In this document: positions 55,801 through 63,592 of the stretch, piece by piece
How the letters are laid out: every line of letters starts with the position of its first letter
Position numbering within the stretch: the stretch's first letter is position 1
Assembly (NCBI GenBank): GCA_024682415.1
Contig: JAIKZG010000004.1
Coordinates: forward strand, 28,387 to 92,386
DNA length: 64,000 bases
Source of the DNA: Prevotella sp.
Lineage (GTDB): Bacteria > Bacteroidota > Bacteroidia > Bacteroidales > Bacteroidaceae
Reading direction: 5' to 3'
Translations under genes and position numbers: made by a program
The notes under the pieces: model-generated
The model's database searches: none
Seen by the model: only the letters and a program-made list of their open reading frames with translations
What the model was told of the DNA's origin: nothing

Positions 55801-56884
55801 ACGAAACGGAATTGAGCGGCACCGGAATCTTGTCCTGATTAAGGCTCCACATACGAAACATGGCAGGCTGAGTGCTGAAATGCAGAATGCCCCTGTTTTG
55901 CGTAGCCATCCACACATCGCCATATTCATCCACCTTTAGGTCGTTGCAGAAGCGAATATCCTTTTTCAGATTCTCGTCTGCCACGGAATAGTTCTTAAAT
56001 CCCTCCTCGCGCTTATCCATGTCGATTACGCTCACACCATTTCTGCTCGGTGCCCATATAGTGTGGTTCACAGGCTCTTCCACCATGCGATAGATAGTGT
56101 TGAAATCTCCTCTATCCTGATTATAGCGAGTAATCTTCGTGTGGAACACGTCCTTCGGATTTTCTATGCACGCCATGCCATGCCCCCATGTGCCTACCCA
56201 CAGCTTTCCACGGCTGTCGTAGAGCATGGAGAATGCCGAGTTCATATCATTGAGCTTAGGATAACGCAGAAATGTCTTAGAGCCTTTCTTCAGCATCAAA
56301 GCTCCTGAACTCCAAGTACCAATATATATATTGCCCTGCCCATCTTCCGTTATCGACTTCACGCTCATGCCCACAGGCACTTTCTTCATGCCACCAGCGT
56401 CGCGCAACTTAGCAGTGCGGTAATCATAAGTAAAGAAAGAATCCGTCTTTGGCACGTAGCGCGTAAGACCAATATCAGTGCCTATCCACACCGTGCCGTC
56501 CTTAGAGGTGTACATGGTGTAGATAATCTTGGTAGGTATTCTGTAAGTCTTGAATTTGCCCGTCATTCCGTCGCGCTTTACGATTCCGTCGCGCGTGCCC
56601 ATCCATAAGTTGCCCTTATGGTCTTCGGTGATGGTAAGTATCACATTATTAGGAAGAATACGCGGAGTCTGCAATCGTGAGCGATAGCCATACAATGTGT
56701 AGCCGTCATAAGATATTATGCCGGCATTAGTGCCTATCCATAGCATTCCCCTATGATCGAAATAAGCACACTGCACCTCTCCTCCGAGCGGCATATCCAC
56801 TTCTCCTATATAACGAATTTCATAACCAAACAACGTTGCCGCAAATGCAAAAAAAAGAAATATTGTAGTTATTATTCTGTTCAT
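52808..56884 (-). CDS. Hybrid two-component system sensor/regulator (HTCS)
   Basis: 1358-residue one-protein signalling system of Bacteroidetes that senses an oligosaccharide in the periplasm and switches on utilisation genes. Order: signal peptide (IFLFFAFAATLFG), two seven-bladed propellers of Reg_prop repeats (such as DHRGMLWIGTNAGI, DHKGNLWMGTRDGI) to about residue 740, Y_Y_Y domain (about 745-790), a membrane helix (about 798-821), HisKA with phospho-acceptor His in NITHELLTP (about 845), HATPase (about 940-1070; VADNGMGIP, GTGIGLSLT), receiver with Asp in VISDIMMPVMDG (about 1149), and AraC HTH (about 1265-1358). The frame extends to 56956, but the promoter at 56906-56937 fixes the start at 56884. 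No PUL stands beside it. Confidence 0.95.
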   Translation of the reverse strand: MNRIITTIFLFFAFAATLFGYEIRYIGEVDMPLGGEVQCAYFDHRGMLWIGTNAGIISYDGYTLYGYRSRLQTPRILPNNVILTITEDHKGNLWMGTRDGIVKRDGMTGKFKTYRIPTKIIYTMYTSKDGTVWIGTDIGLTRYVPKTDSFFTYDYRTAKLRDAGGMKKVPVGMSVKSITEDGQGNIYIGTWSSGALMLKKGSKTFLRYPKLNDMNSAFSMLYDSRGKLWVGTWGHGMACIENPKDVFHTKITRYNQDRGDFNTIYRMVEEPVNHTIWAPSRNGVSVIDMDKREEGFKNYSVADENLKKDIRFCNDLKVDEYGDVWMATQNRGILHFSTQPAMFRMWSLNQDKIPVPLNSVSSIFTDNGNDFWLGLRPYGLVYYNRSAGTTYFGSDIPGFGGVAQRTLNANFPSIIKRSNGEIWFSNASFGVLVKKPSGAIDELNRNNTDYISDDYVNVAYETSKKVMLIGQRYSLGVLLPDGRGYVADMGERGGVQNVCDVRGIMEDSKGNIWLATEDEGIIRITGNLFNPKSLRFHYYNQDMGNFAIDDAVNCFEDSRGMIWAISENGGLFLYNSRKDFFESVNEKFKIPDDRIFSINEDDFGNLWIDTDMSLICLKFDAHKNLADLMSYSSADGLNDILFSTNATFKYGNELYFSNRYGFTSFVPVSTYNKRAKPHFNLVVSDITIDGAPLSDLDSATRSKITQYLPISTRHLTIPSSVERVGVEFALLSYTNIDQTKYIYMLEGYDNKWHDCKEGAHSASFENIPSGTYTLRVKASDGHGDWYEMEPMEMEILPPFYATWWAFFIYLCIAAYCLYAFIYVQHRIMITRNRLQMNEVFTNITHELLTPLTVISASVDELRGNAPQYEGNYSVIQGNINKLRFMLRQILEVRKSQAGQLKLLVSQDDLKQFVSREISNLSPMARKKNISINFDCRLAEFIAWFDPDKVDKIISNLVSNSVKYCPEGGYVNVSLRKEGTNAVLVVADNGMGIPKDKMNNLYQRFLDGDYRKAKTFGTGIGLSLTRDLVVLHHGNISCESTPGKGTKFTIVFPINRNSFNEKEIDNDSKEYIIGSHGLMPYDMPEVESSEIENMPALSDVNAYRVLIVEDNKQLLQLMKSLLGKKYHVFTAENGRRALDIIHREALDLVISDIMMPVMDGIELTKAIKQNEDYGQLPVVLLTAKTHDEDRQEAYQIGADSYITKPFRLSVLQLRIDNIIANRERVRKKFSSQTVVNVEAEHYSSPESVLLQKAVDCVKAHLSNADYSRDDFAADMGMSSSSLYNKLRNLTGLSVSGFIANIRLKEACLIMDQCRADDHTISMADLSVKVGFGTPKYFSKCFKDEFGVTPSEYMAGKAID

Positions 56885-56905
56885 AAGCTGTTCGTTTCCG
56901 AAATG

Positions 56906-56937
56906 CAAAGGTAATACAAAATAGAATTTCGGGCAAA
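56906..56937 (-). promoter_or_regulatory. Promoter of the HTCS gene
   Basis: Minus-strand -33 TTTG (56937-56934) and -7 TACCTTTG (56913-56906) with exactly 20 bp between; both elements match the Bacteroidetes consensus. The leader to the ATG at 56884 is only about 15 nt. Confidence 0.75.
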
Positions 56938-56973
56938 TAAAATCTGTTTTCAGCAAAGAATGCAGAGCTTTCG

Positions 56974-57408
56974 CTATCGCTTGTCTTTAAAGAAATCCTG
57001 CATCAATTTCTTGCATTCCTCTTCCAACACTCCGCCTACCACCACAGCCTTGGGATGGAATGCCTTAGGAGCATATTTGGCATAGCCACGCTTCTCGTCT
57101 CTCGCTCCATAGACTATGCGTGAAATCTGTGCCCACCCTATCGCGCCGGCACACATCGTGCAAGGCTCTACGGTGACATACAGCGTGCAGCCACTCAGAT
57201 ATTTGCCTCCGAGATATTCTGCCGCTGCCGTTATAGCCTGCATCTCGGCATGGGCGGTGACATCATGGAGCGTTTCAGTAAGATTATGGGCGCGCGAAAT
57301 CACTCTGCCGTCGGCTACTACAACAGCGCCGATAGGTATTTCGCCCTCATCGTAAGCAAGCTGCGCTTCCACAAGCGCTTTCTTCATAAATTCCTCGTCT
57401 GTATTCAT
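56974..57408 (-). CDS. tadA: tRNA-specific adenosine deaminase
   Basis: 144-residue enzyme that makes inosine at the wobble position of tRNA-Arg(ACG). Zinc-site motifs are complete: TAHAEMQAI (His and catalytic Glu, about residues 51-57) and VEPCTMCAGAIGWAQI (two Cys, about 82-86). The N-terminal FMKKALVEAQLAYDEGEIPI and ARDEKRGYAKY segments are typical of TadA. It ends 90 bp before the HTCS start. Confidence 0.95.
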   Translation of the reverse strand: MNTDEEFMKKALVEAQLAYDEGEIPIGAVVVADGRVISRAHNLTETLHDVTAHAEMQAITAAAEYLGGKYLSGCTLYVTVEPCTMCAGAIGWAQISRIVYGARDEKRGYAKYAPKAFHPKAVVVGGVLEEECKKLMQDFFKDKR

Positions 57409-57437
57409 AATAAAAACTCTACCTTTTCTAAACGTGA

Positions 57438-57445
57438 CAAAATTA
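57438..57445 (-). promoter_or_regulatory. -7 promoter element of tadA
   Basis: CAAAATTA reads TAATTTTG on the minus strand, matching TAnnTTTG, 30 bp before the ATG. No clear -33. Confidence 0.45.
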
Positions 57446-57484
57446 CAAATAAAATCATATAGGATAAAAAATTCCCCCTAAACT

Positions 57485-57516
57485 CTTGACATGTATCAAA
57501 TAAAAACTTATATTTG
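57485..57516 (+). promoter_or_regulatory. Promoter of the asparagine/aspartate operon
   Basis: -33 TTG (57485-57487) and -7 TATATTTG (57509-57516) with 21-bp spacing, 100 bp before the symporter ATG. I see no further structure in the leader. Confidence 0.6.
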
Positions 57517-57616
57517 CCACGTGCATTTTTATTTTTTAAGATTTTAGAATAGAGTTACTTACTCAATATAAACAGTAAACCTGACAATTATTTCATAATA
57601 ACTATAAATTTGGAGT

Positions 57617-58804
57617 ATGAGGAAGATAAAGATAGCACTGCTGCCTCGCATTATCATTGCCATTGTGCTTGGCATAGCATTAGGAAGTTTTATCCCTGTA
57701 GGAATAGAACGCTGCTTTATGACATTCAATGCCATATTCAGCCAGTTTCTTTCATTCATGGTGCCTTTCATCATCGTGGGACTTGTCACGCCTGCCATCG
57801 CCGAAACAGGCAGTTCTGCCGGCAAGCTTTTGATAATAACGGTGGTGATAGCCTATCTCGACTCGGTGTGCGCCGGACTGTTCTCTTTCCTCTCGGCATC
57901 TACCATTCTTCCTCATTTCATTGACAGCGGACAAAACATAATGTCGATAACTCAGGGCGGCAAGCTTGAGCCTTATTTCATTATTAATATTCCACCGCTC
58001 ATGGACGTGATGACAGCCTTGGTTACATCGTTTATCATAGGTCTTGGCATAGCTACATTCAAATCTCACTTTTTGGCAAACGTATTCAATGAGTTTAAAG
58101 ACATCATTGTGAAGGCTATCGAGAAAGCGCTCATTCCTCTGCTTCCTTTATTTATCTTCGGCATATTCATGAACATGACCCATCAGGGCACGGTGTGGCA
58201 TGTGCTTGGCACATTCGGCAAGGCTATGCTTTTGATATTGTGCGTGGAGCTGATTGTGCTCACCATTCAATTTGTTGTGGCTTCCGTCATTGCCCGACGC
58301 AATCCGCTGGAGATAATAAAGAATGTGATTCCAGCCTATATGACAGCACTCGGCACAGCCTCATCGGCAGCTACAATTCCTATCAATCTGCAATGCGCCA
58401 TAAAGAATAAGGTGAAAGATAATATCGCGGGATTTGTGGTTCCGCTATGCGCTACCATTCATCTTTCTGGCTCAGAGATTAACATCACGGCATTTGCCAC
58501 CGCTCTGATGATAATGACGGGGCAGCCATTCGATTTCACCACGATGATAGGCTTCTGCTGCATGCTCGGCATATTCATGGTGGCAGCTCCTGGCGTGCCT
58601 GGCGGAGCTATCATGGCAGCATTGGGAGTATTGAGCAGCGTATTGGGATTTGACGCTTCGGCTCAGGCTCTGATGATAGCCCTCCACGTTACGATGGACA
58701 GTCTGGGCACAGCCTGCAATGTGACGGGCGACGGAGCTATCGCTGTGGTGATGGACAGATTCTTCGGCAACGGAGCGAAACAGCAGACGGCAACTGCCGT
58801 TTAA
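57617..58804 (+). CDS. Dicarboxylate/amino acid:cation symporter (DAACS family)
   Basis: 395-residue inner-membrane transporter with eight or more hydrophobic segments from residue 8 on (LLPRIIIAIVLGIALGSFIP). Family motifs: the serine-rich hairpin ALGTASSAATIPINLQC (about 240-258), VPLCATIHLSGSEIN (helix 7), VPGGAIMAALGVLSS (hairpin 2), and MDSLGTACNVTGDGAIAVVM (helix 8, with the Asp/Asn that bind the substrate amino group and the cation). Closest in layout to SstT-like and aspartate/glutamate carriers. Because aspA and asparaginase follow (84 bp to aspA), aspartate is the probable substrate. Confidence 0.9.
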   Translation: MRKIKIALLPRIIIAIVLGIALGSFIPVGIERCFMTFNAIFSQFLSFMVPFIIVGLVTPAIAETGSSAGKLLIITVVIAYLDSVCAGLFSFLSASTILPHFIDSGQNIMSITQGGKLEPYFIINIPPLMDVMTALVTSFIIGLGIATFKSHFLANVFNEFKDIIVKAIEKALIPLLPLFIFGIFMNMTHQGTVWHVLGTFGKAMLLILCVELIVLTIQFVVASVIARRNPLEIIKNVIPAYMTALGTASSAATIPINLQCAIKNKVKDNIAGFVVPLCATIHLSGSEINITAFATALMIMTGQPFDFTTMIGFCCMLGIFMVAAPGVPGGAIMAALGVLSSVLGFDASAQALMIALHVTMDSLGTACNVTGDGAIAVVMDRFFGNGAKQQTATAV

Positions 58805-58888
58805 CAAATGGCGAAAACTGCTATAGAAATATAGCATTATATATAAACAACACTTAAGGTATTAATCTTTTAAAACATAATTACTGAT

Positions 58889-60379
58889 ATGGCTATAGAA
58901 AACAAACAAATCGAAAAGAAGACTCAGGATCCAAAACTTTTGACTCAGCCTGAGCAGGACACTGCTGCCACACGCACGGAAAACGATTTGCTCGGCACAA
59001 GGGAAGTTCCGGCAGACGCTTATTATGGCATACAGACGCTGCGCGCCATTGAGAACTACAATATAAGCAAGACCACTCTGAAAGACTATCCTAACTTTGT
59101 GCGTGGCATTGCCGTGACAAAACTCGGCGCAGCTAAAGCCAACTATAAGCTCGGAGTGATTACAGAGGAGCAGTTTGAGGCTGTGAAATATGCCTGCGAG
59201 CAAATCATAGGCGGAAAATATCACGACCAGTTTGTAGTAGATATGATTCAGGGCGGAGCTGGCACAAGCACCAATATGAATGCCAACGAGGTGATAGCGA
59301 ATATCGCTCTCGAAAAGATGCGCCACAAGAAGGGTGAATACAAATATTGCCGTCCTCACGATGTGGTGAACGCTTCGCAGAGCACCAACGACGCCTACCC
59401 TACTTTCATTCATGTGGGCCTTTACTACACTCACCTTGAGCTTCGTGAACATCTTATCGACCTCATTGAGAGCCTGAGAAACAAAGCCGATGAGTTTGAG
59501 AACATTTTGAAGATGGGACGCACACAGCTGCAAGACGCTGTGCCGATGACGCTCGGACAGAGCTTCGGCGGATTTGCCTATATTCTGGAAAATGAGCTTA
59601 CCCATCTCGACCACGCTGCGGAAGACTTCCTCACCATCAATATGGGAGCGACAGCCATCGGCACTGGTATCTGCTCAAAGCCAGGCTATGCTGCGCGCGC
59701 GGTGAAGGCTATTCGCGAGGTTACAGGATTCCAGTTTAAGCTTGCCGACCATCTTGTGGGGGCTACGAGCGACACTTCTTGCATGGCTAACTATTCTTCG
59801 GCTATGCGTCTTGTGGCTGAAAAGCTCAACAAGGTGTGCAACGACTTGCGCACGCTCTCTTCCGGCCCTCGCTGCGGACTCAACGAAATCAATCTTCCGG
59901 CAATGGCACCTGGCAGCTCTATCATGCCGGGCAAGGTAAACCCTGTAATTCCAGAAGTATGCAATCAGGTGGCTTACAAAGTAATCGGCAACGACCTTTG
60001 CGTGGCTATGTGTAATCAGGCTGCGCAGATGGAGCTTAACGCCATGGAACCTGTAATGGCTCAATGCTGCTTCGCAAGCGCCAATCTGCTGATGAACGGC
60101 ATGGACACTCTGCGCACTCGCTGCATCGACGGAATCACGGCAAACGCTGAACGCTGCTTAGAGTATGTGCACAATTCCATTGGCATTGTGACGGCTCTCG
60201 ACCCTGTAATAGGCTATGTGAACGCCACGAAGATAGCCAAGGAGGCATTGGCTACAGGCAAAGGCGTTTACGAGCTTGTAATAGAGCAGAAACTTCTTAC
60301 GAAAGAGCAACTCGACATCATTCTCAAACCAGAAAACATGATTGAGCCGGTTGCGCTTGACATACGAATCGCACACTAA
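58889..60379 (+). CDS. aspA: Aspartate ammonia-lyase
   Basis: 496-residue enzyme splitting L-aspartate to fumarate and ammonia, feeding fumarate respiration and succinate formation. The signature GSSIMPGKVNPVIPEVCNQV is complete (catalytic Ser in the SS loop), with GTSTNMNANEV and VNASQSTNDAYPT upstream and AGSGP-type loop residues TLSSGPRCGLNEI. An N-terminal extension of about 25 charged residues (NKQIEKKTQDPK) precedes the catalytic core, which begins at NDLLGTREVPADAYYGIQTL. A small AT hairpin (58819-58836) lies before it. Fumarase is excluded by the overall match to AspA. Confidence 0.96.
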   Translation: MAIENKQIEKKTQDPKLLTQPEQDTAATRTENDLLGTREVPADAYYGIQTLRAIENYNISKTTLKDYPNFVRGIAVTKLGAAKANYKLGVITEEQFEAVKYACEQIIGGKYHDQFVVDMIQGGAGTSTNMNANEVIANIALEKMRHKKGEYKYCRPHDVVNASQSTNDAYPTFIHVGLYYTHLELREHLIDLIESLRNKADEFENILKMGRTQLQDAVPMTLGQSFGGFAYILENELTHLDHAAEDFLTINMGATAIGTGICSKPGYAARAVKAIREVTGFQFKLADHLVGATSDTSCMANYSSAMRLVAEKLNKVCNDLRTLSSGPRCGLNEINLPAMAPGSSIMPGKVNPVIPEVCNQVAYKVIGNDLCVAMCNQAAQMELNAMEPVMAQCCFASANLLMNGMDTLRTRCIDGITANAERCLEYVHNSIGIVTALDPVIGYVNATKIAKEALATGKGVYELVIEQKLLTKEQLDIILKPENMIEPVALDIRIAH

Positions 60380-60407
60380 TAAAATGTATAACTAAAACAA
60401 ATTTCTT

Positions 60408-61451
60408 ATGAAAAAGATTTCAATGTTTTTACTCGTTTGCTTGCTGGCTGTCGTCACAGCTTCAGCAAAGCCGAAAGTACACATTCTTGCTACCGGTGGC
60501 ACCATCGCGGGTGTGAGCACAGCAGCTAATAAGACAAACTACACTGCCGGTCAGGTAGCTGTCGGCGCGTTGCTATCAGCAGTGCCAGGACTTAATGATT
60601 TGGCCGACATCACAGGTGAGCAGATAGTAAACATAGGCTCACAGGATATGAACAATGATGTTTGGCTCAAACTCGCTAAGCGCATCAACGCTCTGCTCGC
60701 AGGCGATGTTGATGCTATTGTGATTACTCACGGAACCGACACTATGGAGGAAACGGCTTTCTTCCTCAATCTTGTATGCCACAGCGACAAACCTATTATC
60801 CTTGTTGGCTCTATGCGTCCTTCTACAAGTATGAGTGCCGACGGCCCTCAGAACATTTACGACGCGGTGAGCGCAGCCATCGACCCTGCAAGCAAAGGCA
60901 AGGGCGTGATGATAGCGATGAACGGATTGTTGCTTGGCGCTCATAGCGTGTTGAAGACCAACACCACAAGTCTTGACACATTCCAAGACCCTAATGGCGG
61001 TCCTTTAGGCTACATCTTCAACGGCAAGGTATTCTACAAGATGAACCCGATGAAGAAGCACACCACTCAGAGTCCTTTCAATGTTGATAATCTCACAAGT
61101 CTGCCAAAGGTAGGTATCGTTTACAGCTATGCCAACATCGAGGGCGACATCGTTGAACCACTGCTAAAGGCTGGCTACAAGGGCATTATCCATGCAGGCG
61201 TGGGCAACGGCAACATTCACAAGAATGTGTTCCCAGTATTGGAGAAGGCTCGCAAGCAGGGCATATTGGTAGTGCGCTCTTCTCGTGTTCCTACAGGCGC
61301 TACCACTCTCGACGCCGAGGTAGACGACAACAAATATCAATTCATTGCTTCTCAGGAGCTCAATCCTCAGAAGAGCCGCGTATTGCTGATGCTTGCTCTT
61401 ACCCAGACCAACGACTGGCAAAAGATACAGCAATATTTCAATGAATTCTGA
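60408..61451 (+). CDS. ansB: Exported type II L-asparaginase
   Basis: 347-residue periplasmic enzyme hydrolysing asparagine to aspartate. It has a signal peptide (LLVCLLAVVTASA, cut about residue 20). Catalytic motif 1 is ILATGGTIAGVS (Thr nucleophile), with the Tyr loop NKTNYTAGQ; motif 2 is VITHGTDTMEETAFF (Thr-Asp-Lys relay, with VGSMRPSTSMSADG). The C-terminus KIQQYFNEF is typical. It lies 28 bp after aspA and 33 bp before the porin gene. Periplasmic asparaginase plus importer plus AspA form a full route from asparagine to fumarate. Confidence 0.95.
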   Translation: MKKISMFLLVCLLAVVTASAKPKVHILATGGTIAGVSTAANKTNYTAGQVAVGALLSAVPGLNDLADITGEQIVNIGSQDMNNDVWLKLAKRINALLAGDVDAIVITHGTDTMEETAFFLNLVCHSDKPIILVGSMRPSTSMSADGPQNIYDAVSAAIDPASKGKGVMIAMNGLLLGAHSVLKTNTTSLDTFQDPNGGPLGYIFNGKVFYKMNPMKKHTTQSPFNVDNLTSLPKVGIVYSYANIEGDIVEPLLKAGYKGIIHAGVGNGNIHKNVFPVLEKARKQGILVVRSSRVPTGATTLDAEVDDNKYQFIASQELNPQKSRVLLMLALTQTNDWQKIQQYFNEF

Positions 61452-61484
61452 TTTATTCTATTTACTGACACACATTAAAACATT

Positions 61485-62678
61485 ATGAAAAAGAATCTAT
61501 TGTTATTGACAGCTCTGTTGTTTCTGCCCCTCAGTATGTCGGCACAGCAGACGAATGACCTTTCAGCAGGAGAAGAAACTCTCTTTGAGAAGGTCACGAA
61601 GATTGAGAAGAAACAGGACTACTTCCACTTCTTGCTCAACATGAACAACAGTTTTGACCTCAACTTCCAGAATGGCGCGGGCGAAAGAGGCTTGCAGCAG
61701 TCGAAGTTTAATATGCGTCAGCTGCGCATTGAGGCGAAAGGTAATGTGAATGAATGGCTCTCTTATCGCTGGCGTCAGCGTCTTAACCGCAACAACACGC
61801 CTGCTGCCGACGGTCTTGACAACATGCCGAGTTCATCTATCGATGTTGCCGGAATTGGCGTAAAGGTGAACGATAAGTTCTCAATGTTCCTTGGTAAGCA
61901 ATGTGCTGCCTATGGCGGTATAGAATTCGACCTCAACCCTATCGAGATTTATGAGTACTCTGATATGGTGGAATATATGAGCAACTTCCTCACCGGTGCC
62001 AACTTCCAGTTCCAGCTCAATCCTAACCATCAGCTTCAGTTGCAGATACTCGACAGCCGTAGCGCGAGCATGGAGGATATGTATGGCGCAGGCTTCGATC
62101 ATGCTACTATTCCTTTGGTATATACTGCCAACTGGAACGGCTCATTCTTCAATGGCGCTTTCAACACTCGTTGGAGCTATTCTATCATGAATCAGGCGAA
62201 AGGCGCGCGCAGCCACTACATCGCTTTGGGTAATGAGCTTAACCTCGGTAAGTTCAACGGCTTCCTCGACGTTATGTATATGCGTGAGGGCATCGACCGT
62301 GAAGGCATCGTCTCTTCTGCGGTAGGCAAGGTAGGCGGTCATCTTCGCGACGCTCGCTATCTCTCATTCGTGATGAAAGCTCAGTATAAATTCTCTCCGG
62401 GCTGGAACGCTTTTGTGGAAGGCACGCTTGAGAATGAAGGCTTGAGCCATAAGAACGTAAGTGGCGTAAACGATTACGAAAAGGGCACTTATCGCAATGC
62501 CTACGGCTACATGTGTGGCATAGAGTATTATCCTCTGAAGAACAGCAATCTGCATTTCTTCCTCACCTATGTGGGCAGGAAATACAACTACACCGACCGT
62601 GCTAAAGCCTTCGGCGCAGATGATTACAACACCAATCGCATATCTCTTGGCTACATCTGGCAGCTGCCTATGTTCTAA
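61485..62678 (+). CDS. Porin (phosphate-selective porin O/P-like)
   Basis: 397-residue outer-membrane protein. A signal peptide (LLFLPLSMSAQQ) is followed by a short coiled segment (AGEETLFEKVTKIEKKQDYF) and a 16-strand-like barrel: FNMRQLRIEAKGNVNEWLSY, VNDKFSMFLGKQCAAYGG, IEFDLNPIEIYEYSDMVEYM, ending NRISLGYIWQLPMF with the terminal aromatic. It fits the OprO/P-like porins of Bacteroidetes. As last gene of the symporter-aspA-ansB operon it probably lets asparagine or other small acids cross the outer membrane; phosphate selectivity cannot be claimed. Confidence 0.85.
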   Translation: MKKNLLLLTALLFLPLSMSAQQTNDLSAGEETLFEKVTKIEKKQDYFHFLLNMNNSFDLNFQNGAGERGLQQSKFNMRQLRIEAKGNVNEWLSYRWRQRLNRNNTPAADGLDNMPSSSIDVAGIGVKVNDKFSMFLGKQCAAYGGIEFDLNPIEIYEYSDMVEYMSNFLTGANFQFQLNPNHQLQLQILDSRSASMEDMYGAGFDHATIPLVYTANWNGSFFNGAFNTRWSYSIMNQAKGARSHYIALGNELNLGKFNGFLDVMYMREGIDREGIVSSAVGKVGGHLRDARYLSFVMKAQYKFSPGWNAFVEGTLENEGLSHKNVSGVNDYEKGTYRNAYGYMCGIEYYPLKNSNLHFFLTYVGRKYNYTDRAKAFGADDYNTNRISLGYIWQLPMF

Positions 62679-62713
62679 GAGAATTATTAATTAGTTATCA
62701 AAACATAAATCAT

Positions 62714-62747
62714 CAGAGGGCGCGTCATTCGTATGGCGCGCCCTCAA
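62714..62747. terminator. Left copy of a 34-bp palindromic terminator
   Basis: GAGGGCGCG and CGCGCCCTC arms (9 bp, all G/C-rich) around a 12-nt loop. It is identical over 34 bp to 63520-63553. It lies between the porin stop and the convergent higA stop. Confidence 0.88.
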
Positions 62748-62777
62748 TTTATTGTATATACTAAAAGTTCATATTTC

Positions 62778-63098
62778 TTATAACATCGCCACATATTTAG
62801 GCGTAAACTCAATACCTAAGGCATGAGCAATACGCAAGAAGCTCGACATCTGAATATCCGTTTCGCCTTTTTCTACGCGAGCGATATAACTTTGCTTCTT
62901 ACCAATTTTCTCAGCAAGCTGCTTCTGAGTAATCTTCAATTTTTGGCGACGACCACGCAAGATATCACCATAATACCAAGCCATCACTTTTGCGTCAAAT
63001 TGCTCACGCTGCTGTGTGCCATGCTTGCCATACTTTTCATCAAGCATCTCATTAGTTGTTGAGAGTTGCAAGAGCTTATTTTCGTCTAACTGTATCAT
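62778..63098 (-). CDS. higA: HigA-type antitoxin, XRE-family HTH
   Basis: 106-residue DNA-binding antitoxin. The HTH lies in the C-terminal half (about 50-104): LRGRRQKLKITQKQLAEKIG, KKQSYIARVEKGETDIQMSS, FLRIAHALGIEF. It starts inside the stop of the toxin gene (ATGA, 4-bp overlap). The order toxin-antitoxin is typical of HigBA. It should repress the common promoter upstream of the toxin gene. Confidence 0.9.
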   Translation of the reverse strand: MIQLDENKLLQLSTTNEMLDEKYGKHGTQQREQFDAKVMAWYYGDILRGRRQKLKITQKQLAEKIGKKQSYIARVEKGETDIQMSSFLRIAHALGIEFTPKYVAML

Positions 63099-63457
63099 CT
63101 TTCTAATCCTTTTAATATTTTCTGTGCTATTGCCACTTGCTTCTTATAATCCTTTGTAGATTTTTTCAAGAATCCGTTAAGAAGCACTATCTTGGTGGCA
63201 TTGATTACATTGTTACTATCCATTGTAAAAAGAATGGTACGATATTCGTTGGTGCCTACCGAAACACGCATTTCGTAAAGACCTGTTCCTTCTAAATATT
63301 TTATATACTTTACAGGGATGTTCTTTATAGTCTGAATTACATTATACGTAAATTCAAACTTTTCTTGAACCTTTTTTGATAGACTATCAAAAAACGAATC
63401 ATATTCTCTTGTTTTATAGATAGTCCTTATATCGCCACCACCTTCTTTATCATTCAT
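63095..63457 (-). CDS. higB: HigB/RelE-family toxin (phage-derived Gp49-like)
   Basis: 120-residue toxin. The central IPVKYIKYLEGTGLYEMRVS and YRTILFTMDSNNVINATKIV segments are those of the RelE/HigB ribosome-dependent mRNA interferase fold, and the C-terminal LLNGFLKKSTKDYKKQVAIA with basic residues fits the family pattern. The N-terminal MNDKEGGGDIRTIYK is the only start before the domain. It overlaps the antitoxin gene by 4 bp. The pair is low in G+C compared with the flanking porin gene, consistent with recent acquisition. Confidence 0.9.
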   Translation of the reverse strand: MNDKEGGGDIRTIYKTREYDSFFDSLSKKVQEKFEFTYNVIQTIKNIPVKYIKYLEGTGLYEMRVSVGTNEYRTILFTMDSNNVINATKIVLLNGFLKKSTKDYKKQVAIAQKILKGLER

Positions 63458-63461
63458 GATG

Positions 63462-63493
63462 CAAAAATAACGAATTAGTTATAACGAAACAAA
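63462..63493 (-). promoter_or_regulatory. Promoter and probable operator of higBA
   Basis: Minus-strand -33 TTTG (63493-63490) and -7 TATTTTTG (63469-63462) with 20-bp spacing. Two direct TTCGTTA copies (63488-63482 and 63474-63468) 14 bp apart lie between them, a likely HigA site. The -7 ends 5 bp before the toxin ATG, so the mRNA is nearly leaderless. Confidence 0.7.
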
Positions 63494-63519
63494 TTTTTCT
63501 CTATTTTTTGAGATAAAAA

Positions 63520-63553
63520 CAGAGGGCGCGTCATTCGTATGGCGCGCCCTCAA
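63520..63553. terminator. Right copy of the 34-bp palindromic terminator
   Basis: Same 34 bases as 62714-62747 (CAGAGGGCGCG to CGCGCCCTCAA). Here it follows the stop (63593) of the minus-strand partial gene and is followed on that strand by TGTTTTTATC, so it works as that gene's terminator. Confidence 0.85.
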
Positions 63554-63592
63554 CATGTTTTGTGTGAAAAGTATTCTAAGCTGAGCTATGAA

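Noticed and set aside
56885..56956. 24-codon N-terminal extension of the HTCS
   Set aside because: It contains a consensus promoter (56906-56937) and would hide the signal peptide that follows the ATG at 56884.
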